Position numbers and translations under genes: made by a program. Source: Aphelocoma coerulescens (taxonomy: Eukaryota > Chordata > Aves > Passeriformes > Corvidae). Taken from it: 64,000 nt of DNA. Positions within the stretch are counted from its first letter, which is position 1. Each line of letters begins with the position of its first letter. Below, piece after piece: positions 10,811 through 24,400 of this stretch. The stretch spans positions 18,327,578 through 18,391,577 of the forward strand of contig NC_091014.1 of assembly GCF_041296385.1 (NCBI RefSeq), in the 5' to 3' direction. The notes under the pieces were generated by a model. It saw only the letters and a program-made list of their open reading frames with translations. It searched no databases and was not told the origin of the DNA.

Positions 10811-13800
10811 CTGTCAAACATTTTAAAAAAAAAAGGTCTTCTACAGCATAATCCATAAGTGATATGGATTGGTATAAAGTTTTATTCATATTTTACATTC
10901 AGTGATCTTTAATTAGAACTATTTGTGTGTTAATGATACATAGTAGCAAACAGAATGCATATACCTCTATAATAATTGCACGTTACTCAAAATCTAAATA
11001 TATATATAAAAAAAGCAAATATTAAACCCACAAACAGATTAAAACTATCTCAAAACCCAAAAATCTTTGTAGCAACATGAGAAGCACTTTAATATTCCAC
11101 AGTGTAATTAGAACAAATAGGTATGCTTTGTTACTGTGCAAAAAATAAAACCATTTGATTTTGTATTAGGTGATTCTTCCTAGTTGCATTCAGTGAGAAG
11201 TCCCTGTTCTCCTGAACACATGGGAGACTGGAAATATTCTGAGGAAACGGGGGAAAAAAAGAGAGAGAGAAAGAAGCAAAAAGCCCAACAGGTATCAGAA
11301 CTGTTATCTTGAGTCAAATTTCACAAATATATTAATACATAATTTTGCCCTCCGTTGATTTGTTTGGTGGCGAGTTGGTCTGTTCTTCTATGACAGTTCT
11401 TACATTCTCATGTGGAACACTGAAAGGAATTTTGTAAGACTGCCATCTAATACAGGAAGCTAAATTATACACTAACCTTGCATTACAGTGTCATGTGCTG
11501 ATAACGTGAATAGGTATGAAATGTTATTTATTCCAGTACTGCCTTTTTCTAAAATATTTTGCACATGGTACATGTTTCATATCAAATTTGATTTTTGGCA
11601 GGGCAGGCTGTGAATAGCAAATTGCTTTGTCATGTGTTTTCTTGCCAGAGTTGATTCAGGGGAATCTTGCACACTTCTGCATTTCAGGCCTGATTCTATT
11701 CAGATAGTTTTCATAATGGTGAAAGTCTTTGGGCATTAATGAAATTCCTTCTCAGCCCACACTTTCTCATAGAAGGAAGAATTAAGCTCTTCTAACAGTT
11801 TCCTGAACACCATCTGCTCGATAAGATATATGGCCTTTGATGAATGTTCTACATGAGGACTGAGGGGCTGTCAAGGCTCTGAAATCTTTAATGCAGACTT
11901 GTTGAATGGGAATGAATTCTGTAGAATTTCTGCTGAATAATTAGAGGATGGAAAATTTTAATTCACAGCAATGCTTTTAAAATCTATTGTTAGAGCAGGA
12001 AATGAGAATATGTTTATAGTTGTAACTAATTAAATCAAAATAAGTACCTTAATTATTGTCGATACACACAGTATGGGTAATACAAAAAGAAAAAAAAAAA
12101 ACCCAAACAATACCAAAACTAACAGCAAGAAAAAACCTTGAAACTTTATTTCAAGGTATTACCCTTTGGCTTGACTGACTTTGACTCTTTTTTTCTGTTA
12201 GAGAAAAAACAAAGATCCAGTGTCAATTTATTATTTAATACCCTTGGAAGGAAATTCCAGTTTTCTGAGATTGCATTTCTAACCTGTGAAGGGCATAAAA
12301 ATACCAAGTATTCACATTGTGTGTTAGTGATAAAGCTGACAGTTAGAGTTGTGAATGTGCTGGTCTTTGCAGAGTTGACCTAATGCAGACATGCTGTTTT
12401 CACTTTCAAAACAGTCATACATGCCCCAGTTCTTTCACTGATCAGACAACTTTCTGTCATGTCTGAATCTGCTGTTGATGACAACATGTTTGGGACCTTC
12501 TTCGTGCTTCTTTCACTACTGCACCTATGGTTCTTTGAGGTTGTCCATGTCATGCCAAAATCTCCATGTGAATCACATGTATCTTAAGGTGTCTCACATC
12601 ACTGTGGAGCAATCACACCTGTCATGCTGTCTTCCAGAAAGATGGTGCCTGCCCTGTGATTATTTTAGCTTTTAGAGCAGGGTCCTTTCTAGCTATTCCT
12701 TCTATCACCTCTCTCCTTCATTGCCTACCTTATCAATTATTTTGTAAGATTTTGAAACAAGCTGTTGCTTTGTATTACTTACATAGCACCTGCTAGACTT
12801 AAAAGTTTGGTAAAATAATCAATTTGATGTTTCTCAATGAAAACAGTTTCTGGTAACCTGAAATTCCAGGGACTTGTACTGCCTGTCTAAGAAGTCTTAG
12901 TAATGTTAGAAAGGAAGAGATATAATAACCATTGTCTGCAGAATATACATTTCTGACTAATTAGAAGAATCTGCAGCAAGTGAAAATTCTTCTCTTTGGA
13001 GAAGAGACAGAATCTCTAAGAGATTAGAGAGCTCTCTAAGAGGGCTAAATCAAGACACAAATAGACATGGAGTAAAACGAGACCAGTGAAACAATGCACA
13101 CACTGCTTCTCATCTCTGTTAAAGACCAGCTGTTGAGTTATGGGGCTACATTTTGAACACAATTTTTTTTCCTTTGTAAAGACTTTTATTAGTCTTGACA
13201 ATGCATATCAGGAAATAATTCAGTTTGATTTGATACGCAGGGCTAGGTAGATTCTGAAGCACAGTAGTTGATTAAATAAATCAATATGTTGTCCATAAAC
13301 TAAGCTAAACTAAGCAAATTTGTTATAGGATCAGTGAGATGCAGTAAACACAAAACCCCACAGAACCATTTCATAGTCACTTCATTGTAAAACTACATTT
13401 TAGTTTCTCATTCTGTCTGCTATTGCACCCCCATAAAGTGCTTTGAGATGAAGTTTGGATGAACAGTGCTAAAGAAAATTAAACTCTGTTGTATTACAGT
13501 TGTAATATCTGCAGATGTGTATGCACAAAAGAATGGAAGCCTTTTGGAAGTAGTTTCCTAATGGATCCCATGCAAAAAAAGTGATAATCTGAAAATATTT
13601 AGTTATAGATATGTTTGGTATGCTCCTTAAAATTTTTCCATGTTGTCAAACATCCATGTATTTTTGATTTATCATCATTCCTTATCTTGCATTAGATGCA
13701 ACACTAAGTATTGGATACTCAGTTGTCACGCAGTTACTTAAAATAAAAAGTGGCATAAGCCAGATTAGACAAATCAAAATGTTGAATTTTATTGTAGCTA

Positions 13801-14350
13801 TATGCTTGTATGTAAAATAAGTTTTACAGTGTACCTGTGTGTGCATATATACATTTTAACAAGTGAAATTAACTGTGAGAAAAAAATATTTTTTCTAGTG
13901 CTCAGAGAATAAACTGATCAGAGTTCCAGACCGAGGGCTACTTTTCTCTTTCCTCTGTGAGCACAGAAGACTATTATTTAGAACTTCCAAAAGATACGTA
14001 TGGAGTCTGTGGTAAATTCTCCTTTCCTATTACAGAGGTTGCAGGCCAACAAGAAAATAAGTTGATCATTACAAGACAGTGTACTGTAAATGTGCTATAA
14101 CCTGTGTACTTTCATTTTTGTATATGTTTACTAGTGGCTTGAGGTATTTCAGTAGGTTGCAGTAAGCAGGACCAATACACTCTCTGTGATAGATTCCAGG
14201 TGGAACACTTGGTATATCTTTATACTACGCTGGAACACAGCCTGCAGTTGTCAGAGCAATTTGCTGGAAGTTGATGAGTGCTGGATCCTAAGGAAAATCC
14301 TCTCCTCTCTCACTCATATTCACTGATTCATAACCCCACCTATATGAACA
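10811..14350. other. AT-rich non-coding DNA, no gene recognised
   Basis: Contains short A-rich tracts (11253-11280; an 11-base A run at 12091-12101). No open frame resembles a known protein and no repeat family is recognised. Confidence 0.55.
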
Positions 14351-14404
14351 CATATATATATATATATATATGTGTGTGTGTATATCTATAAATATTTATA
14401 TATA
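14351..14404. repeat. compound AT/GT microsatellite
   Basis: An (AT)n run at about 14352-14371 passes directly into (TG)5 and then a decayed TATA-rich tail. It is a simple-sequence repeat in otherwise unique DNA and is likely polymorphic. Confidence 0.9.
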
Positions 14405-17400
14405 ATTAAACAACATTAATTAATGTAATTTCTTCATCTGCCTACTGAATGGTTTGGTAAAGCAGAACTATTTGTTTGCAGTTGTATAACACATACTTTG
14501 CTAAGAGGAATTTCTTGTTTCCTGCGGAGTTTAAAACCAGAGCACATAGAAGAGCAGGGACTTGACTGCAGCCTTGACTGCACAAAGGTATTCGGATAAT
14601 CACAGACTAAAATTCTCTTAAAAAAACATGGAAAAAATTTGGTGGATTGTGTACAGACTTCCACAGTTTGCTGAAAGGGACTGGTATCATGGCAGTAATT
14701 TCCCTATCTTCTACAACCATGTATCAGGTTGTTTTTATTGCAGGGCCTTCAGTTTTTCACTGTCTGCAGCATCCAAGTGCGAGTTCTGTAGAGCCTTCAC
14801 ATTCTTTATGAACTCTTTAGTTGGGCTTGAGTCTAAATATAAAATGAGCATGCTATTTGTAAATCATGCAAAACCACAATGTTACAGAAGATTGATGCTT
14901 GAAGTTTCATCAGCACCTGAGAAGTATCAAGGTTTAATTAACAAGTCATGCAATGGTGTATAGAGTCTTTGAATATTTATGATGATATTATAATTTTTGG
15001 AAGAGACCAAGACAAGCATGACATGAAACTGGGAAATATTTCAAGATGTTTTAAACAGAAACATTTGCTAGAGGATGCAAAATAAAAGAAATTGAGGCAT
15101 TGATTTAAAATTTTTAGAAAAATAGAATGACCAATGAAATTTTAGTGATTAAAATTTGTTTTCCTATTGAGTATTTTTTGGGATTTAGCTGTTTTATATT
15201 ATCAGATATATAGCTCACACAAATCAACATTCCTAAGATTTGATTTGTGCAATTAAGTATGCAAAATGAGGAAATACACTCAGTAAGACTGTAAATGTAT
15301 CCCTAATTCCATCTCCAAGTGCATATTATTGCAGGGTAGATTGTCCCTGTAGCTTGTGGCAATCTGTGCATCTACTAGAAAAAGAAATGAAAACTCTTAC
15401 TGTCATGTCTTTTTTATTTCATAGAAAAATTTCAGCCCTATCCAAACACAACCCATATTTCTCTATATGAATTGTAGCTTGTCTGCTGGTTTAAAAATTC
15501 TTCTTGTATCCTTTGTAGAGCTGATTGTCTGATATACCTTGATCCTTTGATTGTATAATTGTAATCCTATTTTACATGAGAAAAAGGAAAATAATCTATG
15601 GGCACTAGAGGAAGAACAGATTGAATAGGAAGCAAAAAAGGAGTTTCCTAGATCACTTAGTTTTTCAGCCAAATCTCAATCTTTGGGGTTTTTTGACTTC
15701 TCACAAGTAAATTAGGCTCAGGAATGGACTTACTAAATTTTTGAAATAGGTTTCATCTTTAAATATTTTTGAGTCAGACAACATGTAAATTTATCTTTTG
15801 AAAGGCAGAAATAATTTTCTTAGGTAGTTTATTTCTTTTGAAAATTTTACTCAATCTGAAATAATGCTTAAAGGTTTCTAACAGATCTTTATATTCGTAA
15901 CATTAAGAAAACTTGTGCTATTCTGTTCCAATGGCCTGGATAATTTATTTTTCCTCTAACACATATCATTTACAGATGATGCTGTGAAAGATATATTTTA
16001 CTTGAAATTACCTAAGAGAAGATTTTATTCAGAGAAGTTTCTGTAATTTGACTGAAAGAGTTAGTGATTGGTTAAAACAAGGAAAGGGAGGGTGGAGATA
16101 GTAATTAAAACTAATAGAAAAAGATAAAGAAAAAATACTCATAATAGTAACACTCATAATAGTAACAACAATATTTATTTCCATTTTTCCTTTTCAGATC
16201 AAGATATCCCTAGGTATCCTTAATTGTATCAAATATCATTATTAACAAAAAAAATATTTTTATCTATTTTGAAGGCACAGAATTGAGACAGAAACCTTCT
16301 CAAAACATTATAAAATTAATTATGTATCTCATGTGATCAGATGCTGTTTTCTCTTTCACTTTAAATGGTACTGACTGTGGTCAAGGGAAAAAAAAAACAA
16401 ACAAACCTATTCTGAAGCCTGATGCTACTTTCCCCATCAGAAAACACCCATGTGAAATTAAAAGACATTAGAAAAGATAAACCAGATAATTTTGTTCTTG
16501 AATTCTACTCTCCCATACATCCTTGCTGTGGAAACAGACTGACATATCATCTTATCTGTTGCTCAAAGAATTGAGTTTTCTGGCATGGAATTTTTGAAAC
16601 CTTTGATTTTAAATTGCTTTCTTAGCTGTAGGTTAGGGATACTCTTACAGAAGATCAGCCCTTGTACTTGGCAAAGTTGGATGTTTTATAAAGTAAAAAA
16701 ACGAGATAAATGGTAGAATTAATAAAAAGACATGTAGAGGAAAGAAAATGTATTAAGGAAAGACCAACAGCATGAAGTTTGTTTATAGCCAAAGTGTTAC
16801 TCAGTGGTCACATCATTGAAAAGAATATAGTGATGTAATTCTGTCTTCTGTTGGACTGCTACTGTCTGTTTGGCCTTTTTTCTTTTCCCCCTAACAATTC
16901 TGTACTGCAAGGTTAATTGCTCTTTTGCTTTTCTCATTCACTTTGGACAACTTAGGATCCAGGACAACCTTGATAAAATCCCACAATTCCCATATTAATC
17001 ATGGTAAGCTGACAGTACTGTGCAATGTTCAAATCCCTCAAAGGATTGAAACCATAACTTCCAATACAAATTAAATAATATCCCAAACTTTTGGAAGGTA
17101 CTGAGTGCCTTGAAAATGGTCTTTGAATGAATTTTAGTAATGACAGTCTACATATTCTGGTATACAAGCGTGTAATTTTATTTGCATATATAAAATTTGA
17201 GGTAATAAATATTAAATTATTTAGATAATCCTTCTAAATGTTCAGAATTGTAAAGAATTAACAATATTGTAGTACTGGTAGTCAGTTAGTGAATAAGTGA
17301 CTGTACCAGAGACTTCGGATACAGAAGAAATTATTTACCTTTACTCATCTGATGTAGAAGTGGTATATCTCAGGAAGACTTCAGTGGCATGAGAGGTTAA

Positions 17401-20400
17401 ATTTCCAACTTTATTATGATTTCCCTGAACCCTCACTCTCCACAGATTTTCCATATTTTCTTGGTGCTACAGATATTCTTGCTGGATTTTTTAATGGACT
17501 AGTTCAAATGAGATTCAGTTGTTCTCTAACAAGGTAAGGTATCTCTGCAGATGGAAATGCTGTCCCTGTGAAGGATTGCAGCAGGCTACTGATGTTAAGG
17601 GATATTGTAGGTGGCAGACAACCCTTTACAGGATTCTCAGCTGGCATGGAATGCTGAATATTTATCATCAGACTTTATCATATTTTGCAGATCTGTCTGA
17701 ATTATATAGGCCATAGATGTCTGTAATTCAGATTTTGTAAGGACATATATGTGCAAATAAAGAATGGATTCATATTTATTCTTTTGTATTCAGTAAGAGA
17801 ATGTTAATTTCCCTTAATTAAATGCAAGCTCTTTCTTGGCTTTATATCCAATAGAAAGTTGATGATTCATTTTCTTTTTTTTATATATGTGAATTTTTGG
17901 GGACTCTTTTTGGTCTACATGTAAAATTTGCTTCCAAAATTTGGTAGCTGAATATTTGACTGTCTTAGAGAGATGACAGACAGAACACATTTTCTGCTCT
18001 ACCAGCACAATAACTAAGAGACAGTAGAATTGTTTCACTTTATTTCACATTATATTTTATTTTGATAACATTAGTTTGAACAAAATAATGCAATATCTAA
18101 TATTATGTGCTATTAGGGAAAATAAATTAATTCATGGTGGTGTAATTGTACTTCATGTACTCTAGGAACTGAATACTCAATAAAATATTTATCAAATGTC
18201 TAACAAGGTATTATGTAGCAAGTAGTTACTAAACAAAATTTCCTTCAGATAAAGCAGTTAGCTTTTCCCCTGTAGTGTCTGAAATCATTATCCTGGTTCC
18301 AGAGTTTAGTCATGTTTTACAGAATCATTTTTAACAGATAGTTGTGCCTTGCACTTATACTCAAAAATGCAGTGGAGACTCATAAAAGGCAATTCTCTCA
18401 ACTGTGGAGGTGTCTAATTTAATGAGAGATTTATCAGTTGAAGGGTGTCAAGCAGCAGTATCAAGTGACTTCCCTCAGGAATGAAATTTGGCACATATAG
18501 TTTTAAGCTACAGATCATTTGTAGCACAAGGGCCTGGTTACATTTTTAAAGAGAAATACTACTTATTCACAGAGAGTTCTGAAATGAAAAAAGGATGTAA
18601 ATGATGTTGAATATAGAGAACCTGTAAAAGTAAAAATGTGAGAAAACATGGGCATAGACAGACTATGACACTGGGGTGAAAAAAAGCCAAACATCTAGTT
18701 GAATAACAAACTTTAAGATGTATTCTTCTTTAAAATTATTTTGGTCATATTATTACTGATAAAAGCAAGAGCTGTGCTTCTGTTTTGTGTTTCTCCTTTC
18801 TTTTGATCCTTCTTTTTTCAAGGGAGCAGTGTGCTGTACCTGGACTGTGCTTAAGAGATTTTCTTCCCAAATAATGCTGCAAGTGAACAGTTAGTAAGGT
18901 CTTATGGCAGCTAACTAGCAGCTATGGGGTGGCAAAACTGACGAAGAAATGAGGTAAGGTATTCCTTCAGCTCAAATTGATTACTGAGAATGAAATTATT
19001 TCCATCCTTCTCTCCTTTATTTAGCTATCAGATCTCTGGTGGTGTGTTAGATGTGCCTGATCTCACGTTTTGTATCACAAAACACTAAATGTTGTTCTTG
19101 TAGTTCAATATAGTTTATCATGCTTCATAAAATTTGTTATGGCCTTCATTTTAAATATAAAAATAGTGGCTGCATGTCATTGAAATTTTGCATAGAAATA
19201 TCCACACAAATACATGGACCATTCCAAGTTCATTATCAACATAGTATCTTGAGCAGGAAAACATTTTGAGAAAACAGGTTGGTTAAAATTCCTGTAAGTT
19301 TTCATATGAAGAATAAGAATTAAATATATTTGCTTTGTTAACAGTATAAAAATCAATTAAGCATACAGGTAGGTTATATGAATGGACTGGAATTTATTGA
19401 AAAGCTCATGAGGTGGTTTTAATTTTGAAAGATAAGGAAGTTTTAATAAGAGATTTATAAGATTAATTTGCTTTCATTTTAAGGATTTTGGTAGCATTTT
19501 GAGGAAGTTATTACAGCTCCAAAACTTTTAATAAACTTTGTAAATTGTGTGCCCTTAACAAAATAACATATAAAAAGGCCACAACTACAAGTTTAAGTAC
19601 ATCCATGAAGCATACCAAAGGTTCTCTGATATATGTTAGTATGCTAAAAATGGAGAAGGAAAAAAAAGAAATTAAGAAAAGAAAACCTAAGATAAACATT
19701 TTATTTCTGCATGTCAACCTCTTATAGTAGTTTATCATAAGGAACTCTTTTCAGATTATGACAGATTACTGATTGTCCCATCATATGCTGAACTTTTAAT
19801 AAGCCACTTTGATAAAGAGATTTTTTGAGTAAGTTCAAATGATATTTTAATAAGTTACCATAAAGTTCATGATGCAATGTGTCTATAAAACATCCTTATC
19901 TTTTGGATAAAATTTGGATTGTGAGTCTATTATTACAGCCAAAAATTAATTACCATTATATCTCTATGAAAATTTAATATATGTAATATATTTTTCCTAG
20001 GGACAATGGTCAGCATACATGAAATGGAAACCCACAGGATCCTGTTAAACTTGCATAACAACATACCTAAATAAAGCCAAGAGCTGGGTGAAACATCCTG
20101 AAGTATGCTCTATACAAACTTATGCACAAATACACTTAATGAACTATACTGGAAAAAGAATTTATCTTGAAAGAAAATTTTCCAAAATTATGCTTCCAAC
20201 AGATCCCTCTTCATTTGCACACCAGAGACAAATGCCTTAAATTAAATGAGTTGTCCAACATACCAGATGCTGTCCAGCTACATTTGGAAGTGAAATGAAA
20301 GAAATATTATTCATGAAACAGTGACCATTCTTCCTACTGTTTGTTTGAAACAAATGACCAAGTGGACTTGGCACTAGAAAGTGCATAGGCCTTCACTGGC

Positions 20401-21360
20401 CCTTTTGAATGAATTTCTTGACTCGAACAGAACAAGATGTGTATGAGAATCCCATGTCCCTAACATATTGTGTCTGTTTAGCTGTGGTTTCAATCACGTA
20501 TTTGTTTATACAGTTGCATAATTAGATTCACATCAGACTGGTTATTTGAATCTCTTCATATTTAAGATGCTCACACACTAAGTTTGCACAATCTGGGTCT
20601 GTAACAGTGCTGACACTAATTTGTGGGAACTAGGGTTTCAGATTTGAAAATCAGTCTTAATGGGTTTTTCCATCTGTTCTGGTTTTAGATTTTACAACAG
20701 TCAAGAGTTTTGTGTTGTACACTTTAAATTTTGCTATATCTTTCTCCTTATACTAAAGTATGTCTTACTGATTTACCCAATGAGATGCTTAATACATAAT
20801 CATTTGTGGGTTTTGTATGTAAACACACCATCCTAAATTATACACTAATAATTTCTTATTGATGGACAATTTTTGCCCATAAAATTTAAAGTGACAACTT
20901 CCTACAACATAAATTTTGAAATAATTTACAGAATGAAATAAAACAGCCTTATCTCCTTGAGGTATAAAAAACAATCTAGTATACCAAAATATGCCCTATA
21001 ATCCAAAGATTCATATTGTGCTTTGAAAATTATTATTCAATGAAATTGAATTTTTTCTTTATCAAGTATTCAACGGATGCTTCTAATACCCATCAAATTC
21101 ACTATGTTCAGACTCATATTATTTTGATGTAAAAACTTATAAAATATTTATAAGGAGATGGTGCAACAGTACTTTTTAATTACGTTTATGTCTTTCTGCT
21201 CCATTTAAAATATTTATTGCACCATGCGAAGATATTTAAATTTAGAGAGAGTGAGGAAGAAATGTAGAGACTTTGTAAAGCTTATATAGCTTATGCCAAC
21301 ATCAATATCTTACATTATTTTATCTAATTAAAGCATATTGTGGAGAGTTAATTAGAAAAA
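14405..21360. other. AT-rich non-coding DNA with one 15-bp tandem duplication
   Basis: Nearly 7 kb without a recognisable exon, RNA gene or transposable element. The longest frame, 14628-14963 plus (111 codons), shows no family resemblance. A perfect 15-bp direct duplication ('actcataatagtaac') occupies 16137-16166. Scattered A and T runs are present. Confidence 0.55.
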
Positions 21361-21423
21361 TCCTTGTGGTTTTTTAGTTTTTTTTGGGTTATTTTGTTTG
21401 TTTTTTTTTTTTTTTTTTTTTTT
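21361..21423. repeat. T-rich tract ending in T23
   Basis: A T/G-rich stretch ending in an uninterrupted run of 23 T at 21401-21423. A second opposed A-run and T-run pair lies at about 21850-21900. On the minus strand the T23 would be a poly(A) tail, but no recognisable retrogene body adjoins it. Confidence 0.85.
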
Positions 21424-24400
21424 ATGAGCAGTAAAACCTTTATAAGTTACAGCAAAAAAAAAAGGGGGTTGGCATTATTAGAGAAGAAATCAATTTTTTT
21501 GTTGTTTTTCTCTTTAAATGTTTGTGTTCTGTAAGCTTTCAACAGTGTTTCATCAGTGATTTTTCCTATCTGTTTCAAAAGTGTAAAGAAAATTAAGGAT
21601 TAGTTAAACTCCTGTATACAGAACACCTTTCAAAGTATCTCTACATTCCTGCAGAAGCTTGGATTCCATCGTTTCCATATATCTTTTATCCATAGAAGAC
21701 AGCCAGAAATAAGGCAGATCCCAACACACCCAAGATGCCAAATTGATTAATGGTTTCATTTGGAAATAGAGCTCTTCTTTATAAATACAATACTATATCT
21801 ATGTTCTGCAACTGGGTGATTTAAATACTCAAAGAACAGAAAGTGCACCTAGAAAAATAAAAAAAAAGGGCTGTTTTTTTTTGGTTTTGTTTTTTTGTTT
21901 GGTCCCCTGTTCTACCAACAGACAAGAGGGGGATTAGAGATATCAGAGGTGCTCCACTCCATGAAGTTTTGAGTAGCATGTGAGTGTCACAGTCATGACC
22001 AGGTTTACAGGATATTGGAGTCACACTTAGGACAAGGCTGAGCTGAGAAAGCCAGTGTCAGGGCAGGACAGACTGAAGCTGGGAAGCTGAAATTGGGAAG
22101 AGACAGTCCAAAGGACCAGGATAAGACATCATTTTAGTCAATACTGAGCAGCAGGAACTGGAGTCAGAAATCTAACCAAGAAAAAGGGCAAAAATAAGGT
22201 CTTCAACTCTGCCATTAAATTCTAAGGATACTTTTCTTCCCCCCCCAATACTGATGTGGTATCAGTCTAACGATCTGAAGTTTTTACTTGGTGCTACACT
22301 ATTTTCAATTCAAAGTTGCATGGCGGCCGGGCACTCTCCATGACTTCTGTACACTGTACTCTGGTAGTGGATAAAAATTCATAATCCATTGTAACTTTCT
22401 CTCCAGTGTGGAAAAGTGATGGTGTGAGAACTTTAATACCCCTACATCTTTCTATTACAGCTTAGATGGGAAGATATAAATGAAGATATTTTAAAAATCA
22501 ATTGCATCTTGTATTCAATAGCTTGGCTTAAGCTTTTTTTGCTTGATGTGATTACATATGATTAATTTAAACACTTCACTAAAACACTGAGGCTTTTTCT
22601 TCTGAAACCTGTTTGGTTTTGAGATCAGCTGTCAAAATGGGCAAGATATGCCAGTTTAAGTGATTGTTTAAAATGGGGTATTTTTGAGACTGAATGCGCT
22701 TTCAGGCGGCATTAATTGGAAATAGGATTGCGCCTTCAAGAAAGTTATCCAAAAAGTCCTCTTCCAGAATTGTAGGAACCAAGAATCACTTCAAAGTGAA
22801 TAGATACTCCTTACAAATAACATTCTGAGTTGTAGACATTGGAAGCTTAATGGATGTTGATTGAAAAAAACAACTATATTTTTGAGTGGGAAAAAAAAGA
22901 AAAGATGAACTGCTCTTTAAAAGCCAATTCTACAGTAAGCCAGAAAGACTTGAGACTAGACAATAATAAGGTAAGAAGAGGTTATCTCAAGGAAGATTAT
23001 CCATGTGAGGTATTAGGAAAGTTAAAGTGCTAAATTCAATCTCATTTAATTTGTATATTACTGGCATTTTTAATGCTAAAAGTGTATTCAGTCTATATGG
23101 ACCAGACTGACCGGAAACTGAAAGTTTGTTTTATTGAATTGAATTAGGTGATTCATCCAAATGCATCAGCACTAAAAGTAAATGTGCCTCTGCAAATCTT
23201 CAAACTTCCAAAGCTTGATGTTACCTTTATACTACGTAGCAACCCATCCAGACTAAGTAGTAGTTACAGGACAGCCCCTCAAAGTTCACTGCCCTTCAGA
23301 GCTGTTCCTCTAAATGAACTTGTTTGGAGAAAGAAATCACCGAGTAAAGGAGATCTTGAAGACTTCAGAACGTCTGAAGGAAAAATGAAAAGAACTCTGC
23401 AGCACTGCTTGTTTTCACCTGCTTCCATGGCAGAACTCATTCTGCTGGCATTGCCCCTAACACAAATGTGAGCGATTATATTCTGCCACTGTCTTAGGAA
23501 ACTGAGAGCTCTGAGGGCATACTAAATACCAAGAAAAATTTTCTCAATGGGTAGACATTAGATATCCACCAGAGGTGACACAGCCATTTCCACTTTGCTG
23601 TTTCATCTGCATTGATTCCCCTCCTTCCAGTCAGAGGGACAGACTCTTCAGGATCAGGTATTTATATAGTAGTATATCACACATTCAGGTGCATCAGAGC
23701 TCTCTCCCCCTCTGAGAAATAAAAAGTCTTAAGTGTGCTTATTCTTGCAGCTCTGACAGTCACCGTCAAAAGTAAATAGATTTTTGAGGGAGGAGGTAAG
23801 GGAAAACTAGGTGTTTAGCAAAAAGTTTAAGTCAGTCATATGTTATTATCTCAAACAGAATGATCTTGAGCCAATTTAATGAAGGTAAGTTACAATTGAC
23901 TTTGAAAGGATTAATTTATACTCTTGAGTCTCCTCAGATGTAGAGCTAATAGAAAGCTGTCTGGGTATTTGAGTTTTCACACAGTTTGGAGCTCAACTAG
24001 AGATTTAAAAGCTAAATCAAACACTCTGGGACACCTGGGAGGACTCAGAATGCATACAACAGTGAGCTGATTGCTCTGGTCAGGAGGGTTTTATTCCCAG
24101 CTATAACAATATTGATAGCTGTTAATGTTATTCTTCTAACAATTAGCCCAAAAATTTATTACAAAGTAACTATGTTAGTTAAATGTTACCAATTTTATAT
24201 TTTCAGAATGCAGCAATTTCACAGGAAATGGAGGATTATTTACAGCATTTATGGTGCCTTGTCACTGCCATATCAGATCTCCTTACAGTTTTTGAGAATA
24301 TTGATCTTTACATCATGTTATTTGATGTATAATGTAATGGGGGAGGAGGAAAGATTAAGTTTATCTGGTGTCTGCTGCAGGCTCCGTATGTAAACTATAT

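Noticed and set aside
23148..23471. 107-codon plus-strand frame with balanced composition
   Set aside because: No recognisable domain, no clear splice or promoter context, and the length is within chance expectation over 64 kb. Worth only a conservation check.
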